From contig OX393577.1 in the NCBI GenBank assembly GCA_947652605.1, positions 33,979,466 through 34,043,465 of the forward strand: a stretch of 64,000 nucleotides of DNA, read 5' to 3'. Both the position numbers and the translations under genes were made by a program. The notes beneath the pieces were generated by a model. The model worked only from the letters and a program-made list of their open reading frames with translations. It made no database searches and was not told the origin of the DNA. This document shows positions 11,209 to 23,095 of this stretch, one piece after another. Each line of letters opens with the position of its first letter. Position 1 is the first letter of the stretch. Source of the stretch: Elmis aenea. Its lineage: Eukaryota; Arthropoda; Insecta; Coleoptera; Elmidae.

Positions 11209-12687
11209 CAGGGTGTCCCAGATTACATTTTCAGCATGGGTATCTCACTTATTATAAGAGATACAGGTTTGTTTAAATTAGATTAATTATTCCCAAGTGT
11301 GAGAGGAGCCACAATCAATTTTTAAAAGTACGTTTCTCGTACTTCAGTTCAGATGTTATAGCAAAAAATATGAAAAAGTTGAATTTCGTTTTTTTCTCAC
11401 AGATTTTTTATTTTATTCATTAGATCAATTTATTAGTACTTTCTAAAGGTACTTTTAATGGAGAATGTAGCTGTTATTTTAGATTTTTTTTTCACTTAAT
11501 ATTTTTGAGATAGTACCCCTGATTTCGTTTTTTCTTCGTAAGGTTGGCCATGGAATAGTTAAATGTGTTTTTTTCTCTCTTTTAAATGAGATATTACTTG
11601 CTTTATTTATTTTTATAAACGTCACAAAATAAAGAAAAACCGTATTTTCCCCATCACCTATCTATGAAAATAAAAACAAAAAACTACTAATTAAATGACA
11701 AATGATAGTTACTATTTGTGCGGTATCATTTATTAGAATTTTGTAGTATTGTTGTGGAATTCGATAGTCTTTGTAGCAAATTTGTTATCATATAATTATG
11801 GGCACATAAACAACTAATAAAAATTTTTATATGTTGAAATGCTACATTCTTTGCCATAGAAACTGTGTAAAAACATTTATATCTAATTCTTTAGTAATTT
11901 GTTTTGGATTTTTGGTTGGTTTCTCGAAAAAAACATAATCTTTTAAATTTATTTCCAAATGTCTGTAATTACGCACCCCTCATTGCCTTCTCTTAGGATA
12001 TATCTTTGTATATTCGCTCAGCTTCTACACAGTTTTTATGGTAAAAAATATAGCATCTAAACTTGTAACATTTTTCGCTCTTTTTAAATGTAGCCATCAT
12101 TATAACAATTACTACAAAGACTACTAAATTACACAACTTAACTATAAAATTCTAATAAACGATACCACAGACAAATGGTAACTGTCATTTGACATTTAAT
12201 TAGTTGTTTTTTGTTTTTATTTTCATAGACAGCTTGATAAGTAATGGGTAAAATACGATTTTTCTTGATTTTGTGACTTATTTATAAAAATAGATATAGC
12301 CAGTAATATCTCATTTAAAAGAGAAAAAAAAAGAACATCTATCTATTCCATAGCCAACTTCGCGGCCCATAGGTAAAAATACAGTTTGGGGTTATATCTC
12401 GAAAATGATAGGTTTTTAAAAAAAATCTAAAATAATGGTTACATTCTACATAAAAAAGTACCTTAAGAAGGTACAAATAAAATGGTTTTGATGACAAAAA
12501 AGTTATGAGAGAAAAAGAACATTTTTATATTTTTTGCTATAACTTCTGAAGTAAGAGCAATTTTGTTTAAAAATTAATCGTAGCTCCTCTTATAGTAGGG
12601 AATAATAAATTCATCTAATTTAAACAAACCTGTATCTCTTATAATAAGCGAGATCCCCATGCTGGAAATGTAATCTGGGACACCCTG
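11209..12687. mobile_element. Foldback element family A (copy 1), TA target duplication
   Basis: Seen: CAGGGTGTCCCAGATTACAT at 11209 and its inverse at 12687, flanked by TA (11207-11208, 12688-12689). The arms run almost to the centre and share the blocks GAGATACAGGTTTGTTTAAA, AAAAATATGAAAA, TTTCGAGATA-like and TTAATTAGTTGTTTTTTG. No transposase. Other copies lie at 29804-33597 and 59934-61434. Confidence 0.85.
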
Positions 12688-12689
12688 TA

Positions 12690-14518
12690 TAAGCCAACTC
12701 GCCCCAAATTGACTTTTTTCAAATTATTTTGTATTTCTGTATTATTTTAATTAACAGATACTGCATATATTGTTGTTAATCACTTGTTGTATTAGTAAAA
12801 TTAAATAGATACTGTTTAATAAATACTTGAATCCAACTTGGCAAAGTGGTAATCTTCGCATTAATACATTTTTTTGTAAAATTTTGTTTTATTCACTTCT
12901 AAAATGTCATTTCCTGGTACGTTCCCTTTAGATTTTGTGATAGTTGTGGGACAATGAATTTTTAAATAGTTTAGAACGCAAGTTTTAATTATCTGAAAAT
13001 CTTAAAAGCTATATACTTCATCAGTCTAATTTGCTTTTTAATGATACTCGTTTATGGGGCTAATTAAAACTTTAACATTCCTATTGGACTAAACCGTATT
13101 CTAAATTTAAAATAACAAATTGAATATTGTTATTTTTACAAATTAATCTAATAGATTCTTGTTTAATCAAATAGAACCAGTTCAGCAAACGACTGGCAAC
13201 ATTTTTGTTAATAATACCCCAGTCACAATGATCGTTACTTATACATTTTTCATCATGTTCAATTACCCGTTATGGTAACAGTCAAAGAAGCTCTCTAGCT
13301 TTATTAGCGTAAATTTTGCCTGAATTGGTCGGATTTCATAGTCAGTTACTAGCATTCTGACGCTATGCGACGAGCATAAAATCCTCATTTGTACAATTCA
13401 GTTTTTCCATTACGTGAGCCTAATCCATTACGTCTAACAGAAAGCGATGAGCTGATGTTACAATTTGTACCGTGTCGTTTATCTCTCCTCGAACAACTTC
13501 AACATTACCTGTAGCCAATTTTAATGTCATGTTGATGCCAAAAGACTGAATTGCTTGTTCGTTTTCGTGAAACAATTAGCGAAGTGGTAAATATCTTACT
13601 TTTGACTAGTTTTCCTTCTTTCGTTAACAGATTGAGAGATGCAGCGGTTTATTTATTGTTTTGTATTAAACATAAACATATCGCTCTTATGCGAGAACAA
13701 CGACTTAACTCTAAAAACGTAATTACTTAGGAAGCGGGTTGAAATTTTTGAATCCATAAAAGTTAAAAAAAAATGCATTTTAACTCTTGGCACTGATTTT
13801 ATTGTAGAAAAGGTGCCAACCGTTTTTCACTCATTACATAATATTTCAAGTTGCTATAAAAACTAACCTCTAAATTACTTAATAAAAATTTGATGAGTGG
13901 GCGACATTACTGCTCACTCTTTTTCTCTTTCTTGACCATTTTAAGAAAATCATTTCTGTAAAATAAAGCAACATCTTTCCGCTAATTTTTTTGCACACCA
14001 ATAAAAAACTACAAATTTTCAGTTATGTTGATCTTCTTGCAAATCCGCGATAAATTAAAAGTGTCAATAAAAATATTTAAATCTAAGATTTCTCCTAATG
14101 ATTTTACATAATTATTTAATATTTCAGGTAACTTTTAAGGTCACGTCTTCGCTAAACAAATGACTTTATTCAAAAGCATCTTTATGTTTTAATACAAATG
14201 AATTTTGCTAATTTGAAATCCGTTTTGTGTGTGTGGGTTGTTTAAGAAATGGAATATTTCTAAGGACGTGGAACTGAAGCGAGTAAACAAGGCGAGAGTC
14301 TTTAATTATTGTGAAGAAGCTGAGTAGAAGCTAGAAACATATTAATCACCGATTCAATAATTATAATTGTTATATTTAATTTATTTTCTTTATTATCACT
14401 CACTGAACGGCAATAAACTAAAATTATTCTTTTAAAACACTTATACAACATTTTACATTCTCTGTTATAACAAAACTACAGTTTTATTAATGTTTGAATT
14501 TATTTTGTACCATACTTC
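12690..14518. other. Intron sequence without recognised features
   Basis: AT-rich. The part around 13190-13560 is somewhat less AT-rich and could be a much-decayed element, but no open frame or terminal repeat supports that. Nothing else seen. Confidence 0.35.
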
Positions 14519-14686
14519 TATAATACGTGGGCTATCCAGAAAGTAAGTTCCGTTGCCACGTGTTGCCGCGCAGGCGCTACTGTGGCAATTTCGCGCATTC
14601 GCGCCGGTTGCACTGACTCAGTAGGAAGAGATAGACACCATTTTGAGATCGCTTGTTATTGTGTGTGCTGCACGGCGAGATTTTAT

Positions 14687-15523
14687 AATGTCGAAGCGAA
14701 TTGCAAATCCCGCCACCTGTGAAATGCGATCTGTAAACGTTTTCTCAATGCCAGGTATGTGAAACCTTGTGAAATTCATAAACAAGTCTGTGAAGTGTAC
14801 GGAGAAAATGCAATGAGTGATTCAATGGTACGGAGATAGGTACGACTGTTCAAAGAAGGACGTGAGAATGTGCAAGATAAAGAACGAAGTGGCCGCCCAT
14901 CTTTGGTGACTGATGATTTGGTGCATGGAGTTGAAAAGACGATTAGGGAAAACCAAACATTCACCATTACGAAATTGTCACTGCAATTTCCGCAAATTTC
15001 ACGTACTCTTTTGCATTAAATTGCTTCATAGAATCTGCAATATCGAAAACTGTGTTCTCGTTGGGTGCCGAAACTTCTGACGGAGCAACAGAAAGTTCAA
15101 CGTCTAGCCTGACGTTGAACTTTCTGTTGCTCCGTCAGAAGAAGAACCACTTGAGTTTTTGACCTGGTAGAACAATGATGATGATGACATCTTGAGCTGC
15201 ATCGTCACTGATGATGAGACCTAGGATGCCCACAAAACGCCTGAATCAAAAAGGCAATCAATGGAATGGACACACTTCATCGCCAACAAAAGACAAAACT
15301 CAAACAAACCCTAAACACTCGAAAAATCAGGTACACCGTGTTTTGGGTCTGACAAGGTGTCTTGCTGGTGGACTTTATGCTGCAACTGCATACTGTGAGA
15401 CTGTGAACCCTTAAAAAACTGCGTCGCGCAATACAGGCGGGAACGTTCTATGACAGGGGCATACAAAAACTTGTGCCCGCAATGAAAAATGCCTAAACAA
15501 TGGTGGAAATTACGTGGAAAAAT
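14687..15523 (+). pseudogene. Mariner transposase, disrupted
   Basis: Seen: ATG at 14687 (MSKRIANPAT). The helix-turn-helix region follows in broken frames with CEIHKQVCEVYGENAMSDSM, a stop in place of Trp after VRR, VRLFKEGRENVQ and RSGRPSLVTDD. LLTEQQKVQR is followed by a 31-bp inverted copy of its own coding DNA (15074-15104 and 15111-15141). Downstream, CIVTDDET keeps the first catalytic Asp but the expected Trp codon is a stop. SKRQSMEW follows. The second catalytic Asp region (HDNA) is deleted. The C-terminal tail (a GIQKLVPAM-like run and WWKLRGKIV with a frameshift) is still recognisable. Several stops and frameshifts; non-functional. Confidence 0.8.
15074..15141. repeat. Perfect 31-bp inverted repeat inside the mariner transposase
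   Basis: Seen: 15074-15104 and 15111-15141 are exact reverse complements separated by six bases. The left arm is normal transposase sequence, and the right arm is a backward copy where different coding sequence should follow. This is a hairpin-type rearrangement, such as template switching or snap-back repair. Confidence 0.9.
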
Positions 15524-16182
15524 AGTTTAAGGTGTGTACTTTACAATGCAATAAAAAATTGTTTTTATACGTTTGGTTTTTGTTTAAAAGCCAAACGGAA
15601 CTTACTTTGTGGATATCCCACGTATTTAAACAAATCATAAAGGTGTTTAAAAATTGAAGATTTGTTAGTTTTGGATATAACTGTCATGTATTTTATGAAC
15701 AATAGAAATATTTTCTTTCGAGAATTGTCAAGGCATAATTCTTATAATACAGTTATAAAATTCTCATTTTTGAAAATTTACTTTTGGTAAAAAATCAATG
15801 TTGGTTTTTTGTTTTTAAACTTTGACGTTTGGTTTTTGAATAAAAACTTATTTCACTGTAACCACGTTATATATCTAGTTAAAGCTCAGATTTCGCTCTA
15901 TATTATTGTAATACTCGTTTTATTTTTATTAATAATTTGACTTTAATTTTGACAATTGAATAATAATTGAAAACAAAAAATTCTGATTAAAATTTTTGTA
16001 TGAGTTCAAATTGGGCAGCGGTAATGACTCGCAATATCAACTATGCATTTGGACAAGAAATCGTTAACGAATGTACAGCACAACGTTGGTTTCAAAAATT
16101 TCGTGGCGGAGATGGGAGCCTTGAAGATGAAGAAGGTCGTGGACGTCTCTCTGCCATTGATAACGAGCAATTTAATGCATTA

Positions 16183-16675
16183 TGCCGAATTTACATTGGT
16201 ATAGTAGCTAATGCAAGTAACTAAATCAAGTAGCTAAATTTAGCTACTTGCAACGTGTAGACACTTTTGTTTAGTACTTGCGCAAGTAAACAATTTAGTG
16301 ATTAGTAATTTCTATTTACTTGCGCAAGTGACCTGACCTGCGCTTCCTTTTTAAACGTCACTGTCACACTTGTGCGCTTAACGTGTGTAAAAAGTGTAAA
16401 AAGAAAAAATTAGGCACTAGTACGTTGGGGTGAAGATACCACAATTAAATTTTTCCTATCACCCCGTACCATTTCCAATAATTCTTCGCTCAAATTTTCA
16501 ATACATGTTTTGACTGATAAGCGGACTATCGCACGATAGTCCATTTCTGTCAGTTTACTAAACAACTTCACTAAATTGTGTGTAGACGCATAATTTAGCT
16601 ACTTGATTTAGTAACTTGCTTTAGCTACTTGCTTTAGTTACTTGCATAAGCTACTATACCAATGTAAATTAGGCA
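16183..16675. mobile_element. 493-bp MITE with TTA target duplication (PIF/Harbinger-like)
   Basis: Seen: ends TGCCGAATTTACATTGGTAT and the inverse of TGCCTAATTTACATTGG, flanked by TTA at 16180-16182 and 16676-16678. The interrupted mariner frame shows that TTA was present once before insertion. Subterminal repeats of AGTAGCTAAA/TTGCGCAAGT type fill both sides. Known: 3-bp TWA duplications are typical of PIF/Harbinger elements. The middle holds a 44-codon minus-strand frame (see 16424-16558). Confidence 0.75.
16424..16558 (-). other. 44-codon open frame inside the MITE, possible captured or relic coding sequence
   Basis: Seen: minus-strand ATG with MDYRAIVRLSVKTCIENLSE, then ELLEMVRGDRKN, ending PQRTSA and TAA. 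The frame stays open for ten or more codons upstream (VKLFSKLTE). Its codon choice looks natural and does not look like chance AT-rich sequence. No domain recognised. It may be a remnant of the autonomous element's protein or a captured host exon. Low certainty. Confidence 0.3.
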
Positions 16676-16850
16676 TTAGTTAAGGCTGTTCCACGCACAG
16701 CTTGCTTAAGAGCTGTACGTAAGTCGTCCAAATATTAGACCACCTAAAGTAGCTAGGAAAGTCAAACAAGCTTGGCAATCTTTTACCCGACCTTTGACTA
16801 AGTATAGTATTTTTAAAATGCGTATACATAAGTTGGTTAAAAATGAATGA

Positions 16851-19042
16851 AAATCAGGAACACTGCAGTAATTTTTAGGATGTTTTTTATTTTATGGTGT
16901 TTTTATTGTTTAATTAAGTAAGTTGACTTTAATTTCCAATTATTTTCGCGCATCCCTTATGATATTTTGCGCCCCCCTCCCACCTAGAGGACAGGCTCCA
17001 CAGGTTGAGAATCACTGTACTAAGTACTAGATATAAAAACAAGCACGTTATGATCGTTTTTTAAAATTTGGAAACCGAGGATTCCGCAGTTTATACAATA
17101 CACATGTCTTTCGTTTTTTGTACAAATATTCAAATGGTAAAGCGAACAAAGGATGATTCAGTTTTATGGCTCACCATGTCGCTTAAGTCGATGAAATTGA
17201 GACCTATGGCCATAAAGAAAATTGTAGTACTTTGTTTCAGGGAATGTGAAAAAAAAAACGAAAAGCAAAACAGTGATATTCTGGAAAGCATACGGACGAA
17301 AATTATCAAAAGGTGAAAGTTTCGATGCGCTTTGGACCTAACTTAATACGTTTTAATATATTTTAAAAGCCAACAAAAAATGTTGTGAAATTTTTATAAT
17401 TATCTTAAGCTAAACTAATTAATACCCACAAGAGCAAAGTAATTACATTGCGAGGTTGTTATGCTAAAATTGCTTTATATTTTTTTAAATCAGGGCTTAT
17501 ATTTGAAAAAACATAAACCTAATAATTAAAATGCCACAAACGGAAGAAAACGCGACGTCTTTTTTAGTTATTTAAATGAGTTTTTTTTATGTTATTCGTT
17601 AACAAGTAAAACGTACTAAAATGTCCTGACTTTTTAATGTTTATTTGTTTTCTAAGAATTTACAAAAAACTGTTTCTGAATACATTTTTTTTATAATCTT
17701 ATCAAAGTTTAAGAAATGTGGTGTAGTATCTCATTATTTATTAAGTTAATTAAAATTTGAATACACTATTCTCACTGTGAGTTGAATACGTATGTATGTC
17801 CATATGTTTGCTGCCCCAAAAGCATTTACATATTTTGTTGAAAAACGTTTTATTATAGTTATTTGTTATACTATTAGTAACAACTGATATACCGGCATTC
17901 CCTACTTTTTATGTGCATGCTATAGTCAAAAAACGGCTGCGCTTTTTAAATTTTTTATACAATATTTGTATTTTAACGTGCTCACAAATTATGTGTCAAA
18001 TCGCTGTAGCTACATTTACTTCCGATATGGCTACTATTATGGCAACTCTTGCGAGGACGATAACTTCTAGTTAGAAATTCCCAAACTGTATCGGCTATCT
18101 ATTGTGTAACTATGATTTATGTTTTATATTAAAATGTTTGGTCAATATATTAAAAATTTCTACACCATGACCTAAAAAATTTAGATTATTTTGTTTACTG
18201 AGACTCTTTTATTTACCTACAAATTGTTGGTTTAAATTTTAGTCAAAACATTGATATATTATTAAAAAGATCAAATCTTTTGCTTCTTAAAGTAAGACAA
18301 ATTAAACCTTTTGTTAAAAATATTTTACTTTTACAAAATAAGACTGTTACTATAAAATTAAAAATTACGGTAATTCATAAACCTCAAAAATCAATTTTTT
18401 AAAGGTTTTTTTATACTAACTCCAACGATCAACAAAAAAGAATAATAACTGATGAAAGCATCTTATACTGATTATTAAATTACTTCTTAAAGAGGTTTAT
18501 TAATAAAGTTAAGTTGTAGCATATCGAATTGACACAACTTCATGCAATTAGTTCAGTAATCTTTTTAAAACTTTTCACTTTTTACTTTCGCCATACATAG
18601 TATAAAAAAAGTATTGTTTAAAATGGTGATACTACAGCTGATTATATAAGCTTTTAATAAAATTGGTTTGTAACGATGCATTCATAATTTGTTTATTAAA
18701 CTATTATACCACATTGATTTTGTCGAATGAATTTATAATAAAAACACCTTAGCAGAATATAAATTGGCTTCTTCTGTAAATATTTTCTTTAACTTTTTCG
18801 TTGATGCATGCTTAGTTAAAGGTATAGGTAACTATGACAAAACAATTTCGATAATTTTTTTGAAAATTTTATGTCCTGGAATTGATATGTCCCTGTAGTA
18901 ATTTATATTACGATTATGTCTCTCAATAGCAAGGAATAAACAAAATCTTTGTCAAAATCTCTTTATTAATGTAAGAAATTACTAAGAATGAAATTGTAAG
19001 AAACATTTTTTACATAAACGTACGTAGGTTACATGCTAAAGG
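16851..19042. other. Intron sequence with one hAT end; otherwise nothing recognised
   Basis: At 16960-17017 a GC-richer run ends with the inverse of CAGTGATTCTCAACCTGTGG, the form of a hAT terminus. Its partner end was not found. The 17068-17316 frame (+) has no recognisable domain. The rest is AT-rich without features. Confidence 0.4.
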
Positions 19043-19219
19043 CAGTGGTTTCCAAAGTGGGGTGCGCGAGATATTTTGTAATAAATTAACATTTCTGTTT
19101 ATACAGCATAATTTAAAGAGTTTTGTAAAAAATCGTTTGTGACTTTTTATTCTGTGGTGCGCGTTGATTCTCTGACATTAAAGTAAGAGTGCGCTACCAA
19201 AAAAGTTTGGAGACCGCTG
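19043..19219. mobile_element. Short hAT-like MITE
   Basis: Seen: the left end CAGTGGTTTCCAAAGTGGGG and the right end, inverse of CAGCGGTCTCCAAAC, form imperfect terminal inverted repeats typical of insect hAT elements. GTGCGCG/GTGCGC motifs lie just inside. The 8-bp flanks do not match, so the duplication has decayed or the edge is off. Confidence 0.5.
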
Positions 19220-20300
19220 CGCTACACTAACTGCCTTGATGCGTGTATCTGTCTTATTCTGAAAACGAATAAAAATATTTTAGAGATTTTTACCCGATTG
19301 GGATACACGGTCCTGTTTATAGTTACTGTTAGTACATATATTTCCATAAATGTTTCATGGTAAAATATATTTAGTTAGCTCAGTATATTTACAAAACTTT
19401 TACTAACATTAGGCCAAATAAACCAGAAAGTAACTTTGTTACTTTTTATTTCCTAATTTGTTACAAAAAATTTAAAACAACGCAGAAATAAAATACGTTC
19501 AAGCAGCCACTAGGTTGTTCAAAATTTTATTTGTTTTGTATTGTTTCTGTGTTGTCTAGCTAACTAACTTATTCACAGAAACCCTAAATACACTGAAACG
19601 TGCATTTGTAATATTATAATGTTTTTTTGGGACGTATTATATCAGATAGTACTTAATAAAATTGTATGGAATATATATGTCGTGATAGTGGTGAAAAGAA
19701 ATAAATGGGCACACATTGCCCATCCGTACATCGGCTAAACCCTTTTTGTGAAACTTTTCATACTCATTTGATACCCTTTAATATAATCTCCTGGACCGAT
19801 TTTCACCGCTTAATAGAAAGCTGGGTCTTCATTGGAGGCAAAGAAAAAATCGCCCAGTCAATTTCGACAAGTAAAGTAAATTTAAAAAAATGTTGGACGA
19901 AAGATTCGCAACAATGGAAATAGGTATGTGATATTTTCTATTTTGCTTTATTAGGTCTTAAAGGTTCAAAAAACGATCCCGATAATAAATAGCTCTTGGT
20001 GATGATCTGACTCTTTGAGATGTAATCGGTCTTGAATACGCCACGGGAATCCCTAAATATATGCGTTTTTTATCGTCTGCCCTATCTTCGCAATTTTTTT
20101 GACAGCGAGTTTGTCATTCCATGTGTTGCTTTTTCTTTTATTCGAGAGCCATAAATGTACATTTAGTGTTAAAAAACAAGAAACTCATTTAACAGTAAAT
20201 TTGTATATATCAAAATGGTTAAGTAAAATAGTTTATAACTTATTCGCAAGCGAGTGGATTATTTTTCGTCTATCAGACAATCTTCTTCTTCTTCTTCATC
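19220..20300. other. Intron sequence without a supported gene
   Basis: Two chance-looking plus-strand frames (19705-19923, 20099-20320) show no domain. A short CTT repeat lies at about 20282-20299. Nothing else recognised. Confidence 0.35.
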
Positions 20301-20303
20301 TTC

Positions 20304-20830
20304 TATATCTATATATATAAAAGAGCTTGTTTGTGTGTTTGTTTGTTTGTTCGCTATAGAATCCTAGGTCCGTTGACCGATCGGGACCAAATTTTGCACA
20401 GTTACTATTTAGGACCTTGCAGATCTAACGCCAAACTTTAAGTACAAGCACATATTAACAATTTAAAAAAAATAAAAAATTTCTTGGACGGGATTCGATC
20501 TTACGTCGGCAAATACCTGGTCATAGCACGATACGGCGCGGTGTATTTCTCAAGTAAAGATTGTTTTGTATACAATTAGTAATAAATGTACATGAAGTAT
20601 TATTTTTATTAGTACATTTTTAATTGAAACAAGACGAAAGAAAATAAATTTGAGTTATTATTCAATTTTTAAGCAATAAATAGTTATTTTTTAAGGAATT
20701 ATAAGAAAATGAAAAGATGACTGATCAGAGTATGTCATTTGTGTATGATTTGGAATTATTGGGCTTATTCAAGTTAAAACAGTAATTAAAATTGTAATCG
20801 CCCGTGCAACGCCGGGTAAACCACCTTGTA
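20304..20830 (+). mobile_element. Non-autonomous Helitron-like element
   Basis: Seen: the left part TATATATATAAAAGAGC followed by (TTTG)n, CCTAGGTCCGTTGACCGATC and TTTTGCACAG, which are hallmarks of insect Helentron-derived repeats. The right end has GCCCGTGCAACGCCGGGT, a GC stem, followed by AAACCACCTTGTAG, near the usual CTAGT terminus. Inside, on the minus strand, TAAGATCGAATCCCGTCC resembles a tRNA B box, which such elements often carry. No helicase. The exact left edge is uncertain. Confidence 0.65.
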
Positions 20831-20968
20831 GCTCATAAAACAGCCGCATTTTACTGATGGTCTGCTAATCTTGGTTCGTCATTGAAGCTGATATGACTGC
20901 ATTAAAATTTCATTTTCCACTTTTCATTGTTGTTGTTAGTCACTAATAACAGCTTTTATCTCTCCATG

Positions 20969-21184
20969 CAGTGGCGTAGGCAGGGGGGTCAGAACCCCCC
21001 ATAGGTTCGCAATGTCATTATAGAGCTGGAAAACTGTAAATTTTGTGCTAAAAAAATGATCTTCAGCTCTTCAGTGTTTATTAACCCCCCCCACCTATGA
21101 TGAAACTATCAAAAATCCTGCTGCTAAAATACTTAAAAAGAGAGTGGTGACCTAAAAAAAATAGGTATTCTGCCTACGCCACTG
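20969..21184. mobile_element. 216-bp hAT MITE with a perfect 8-bp duplication
   Basis: Seen: CAGTGGCGTAGGCAG at the left and its exact inverse at the right, flanked by TCTCCATG at 20961-20968 and 21185-21192. The internal sequence has runs of G/C (GGGGGG, CCCCCC). The same family, with CAGTGGCGTACGCAG ends, occurs at 57875-58200. Exact flanks suggest a fairly recent insertion. Confidence 0.9.
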
Positions 21185-21192
21185 TCTCCATG

Positions 21193-23095
21193 AATTTAAA
21201 GAGTTATTTTTTTGTAAGCTTTATAACTGATTACGGCACGAACTTCCATCTTGTCTAACGGTACGACTGTAATACTTCAGCACTTCGACAACATAGGAAC
21301 AGCTTTGCGCACGATTTATTGGTAGGTACAACAGCAAAAATCAATAACATCTATATTATATCTTCTTCTAGATGACAGTATGCATATCGTTTATTAATTA
21401 AACTGCTAATTTTAAGGTTCTTTTTTTAAAGTAAAATTATTTTTTAAAAAAAATATATGCTATTGATATTAAAAATAAAACATGTTTAAATGACTTAAGG
21501 ATTTATCTAAGATTATTACAATAAATTGAGAAAAAACTTATAATAGTGTAATATGTATATTGTTCAAACCATTAGCCACAATAAACTGAACGTTTCTTCC
21601 AACCCTCTGCTTTTTACAAATAACTGTGACCTATTTTTGCCAGAAAATTCTTATAAAGCACGTTTCTGTTACTGCTTTGCATTCATTTACGAATCTGACA
21701 AATTTGCTTTTGAGATAACGCCACACAGTGTTAGTTTAACCTAATTTTATTGGGCGATACATTTGCAATTTGCAATGAATAATTTTTTGTAACAATATTA
21801 ATACTAAAAAAGCTAATGTATACTGTAAAAATTTACACTTTCAATTTTTAAATGTTGTTTTGTGTTGATTTTAAACCCAGAAGAAAATGTCTCATTTGTC
21901 ACTTTTATAAATGATGTATTTAATTATAATGTCGTTGATGTACATAATGAAACTAAATGGTGGGTTATAATTATAATAATAGGCAATTTAACACATTTTA
22001 AATTAATATAAATGGCGTTTTTCATCACTAGAACTGCTTTAATGTATTTTTCATGTAGGTACACCGTTACTTTCTTCACAAACGAATATTAAACTGAATT
22101 GCTTAAATAATTAATTTACTGAGTTGAATACATTATTTATACAACTAAAGATTAATTAATCATACGGTTAGTTGTGCGTTCATTTTAAATCATTTAATGA
22201 CTTATTTTATGAAGTTGATACTTCATATTTATATAATCAAAAGATATCATACAGATGTAAAAAAAATTATTATTTATTTTATTTATTGTTTGCATATATT
22301 GTGTTTAAATTACGCTTATTACAAATAAGATTTACATTTTTTCAATTTGAAACCATTTCATTGGTAAAACTATATTTTCTGTTTAAATAATGACTGGCAT
22401 GGGTATAAAAGTATAAACCATTTTATGTAGAAATCTAATAGTTTCGTACAAGGTTTATTGAAAGGGTGAAAACATTTGTTTAGTAAAGTCATAATATATT
22501 TTATGCAATGTCGTGATATTATAACAGAAATATATTTTTTGATCGCTAGACATTTACACTTCAGGCTACAAGAATTTACACAAATTAATGTGCAAATAAC
22601 GGAACTGATCTAGATCTAGACTAGACTGCATACGATCCGCGTTATCGACAACCGCATTGTTATAAACTCGTACTTTTATGACAAGCAAATTATTTTTTAA
22701 TTTTTCTTTATTATTTATTTAATAAAAACTAAAAATACATGTTATTTATTACAGATTTTTTTATTGCTCTTACAACCTAACCTTTTAGCTTTTGAATTAT
22801 TGATTTTCCTAATAATTACTATACATATATTTTTACAACAATGTATTTACCAAAATGGTAAAAGCATTCCATCGATTGGATAGGTAAAGTATAATGACGA
22901 TAAAATTAAATGTGACGCTAAAAATTTTTAAAAAAAAGGAAGAAATTATTTGATATAAAAAATATAAGGTTTCGTGAAAATTTTTGAGCAATAAATTTAA
23001 AAACACAGTAATAATTTTTAGTAATTCTTTAGATAGGTAACTATAAACACCTTATTGTCGGATATTACAGCGATTAACGTTATTTATTATACCTA
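21193..23095. other. AT-rich intron sequence without recognised features
   Basis: No gene or element ends seen. A short block of tandem CTAGA-like bases lies near 22610-22625. The 21553-21744 and 22172-22390 frames show no domain. Confidence 0.35.

Larger units (their letters stand above)
14525..15615 (+). mobile_element. Mariner element with both ends, internally rearranged
   Basis: Seen: terminal inverted repeats of about 29 bp (left CGTGGGCTATCCAGAAAGTA, right its near-perfect inverse) flanked by TA. The transposase (14687-15523) has a large internal loss and an inverted duplication. Length and ends fit the mariner group of Tc1/mariner, which moves by cut and paste into TA sites. Confidence 0.85.
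16000..16850 (+). pseudogene. Mariner transposase N-terminal fragment, split by a MITE
   Basis: Seen: the 16000-16182 frame reads INYAFGQEIVNECTAQRWFQ, then KFRGGDGSLEDEEGRGRLSA and IDNEQFNAL. This is the mariner helix-turn-helix region with its RWF.KFR.GD.SLED signature. It belongs to a different lineage from the mariner at 14.5 kb. The frame is cut by a 493-bp insertion (16183-16675). Beyond it, coding-like sequence resumes (VKAVPRTACLRAVRKSSK) and then decays. Catalytic domain and terminal repeats were not found. Confidence 0.75.

Noticed and set aside
14776..14967. Minus-strand frame
   Set aside because: It is the antisense shadow of the mariner transposase helix-turn-helix region.
20470..20530. 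tRNA-like segment
   Set aside because: Only a B-box-like motif is present, inside a Helitron-like repeat; there is no cloverleaf, so it is not called a tRNA gene.
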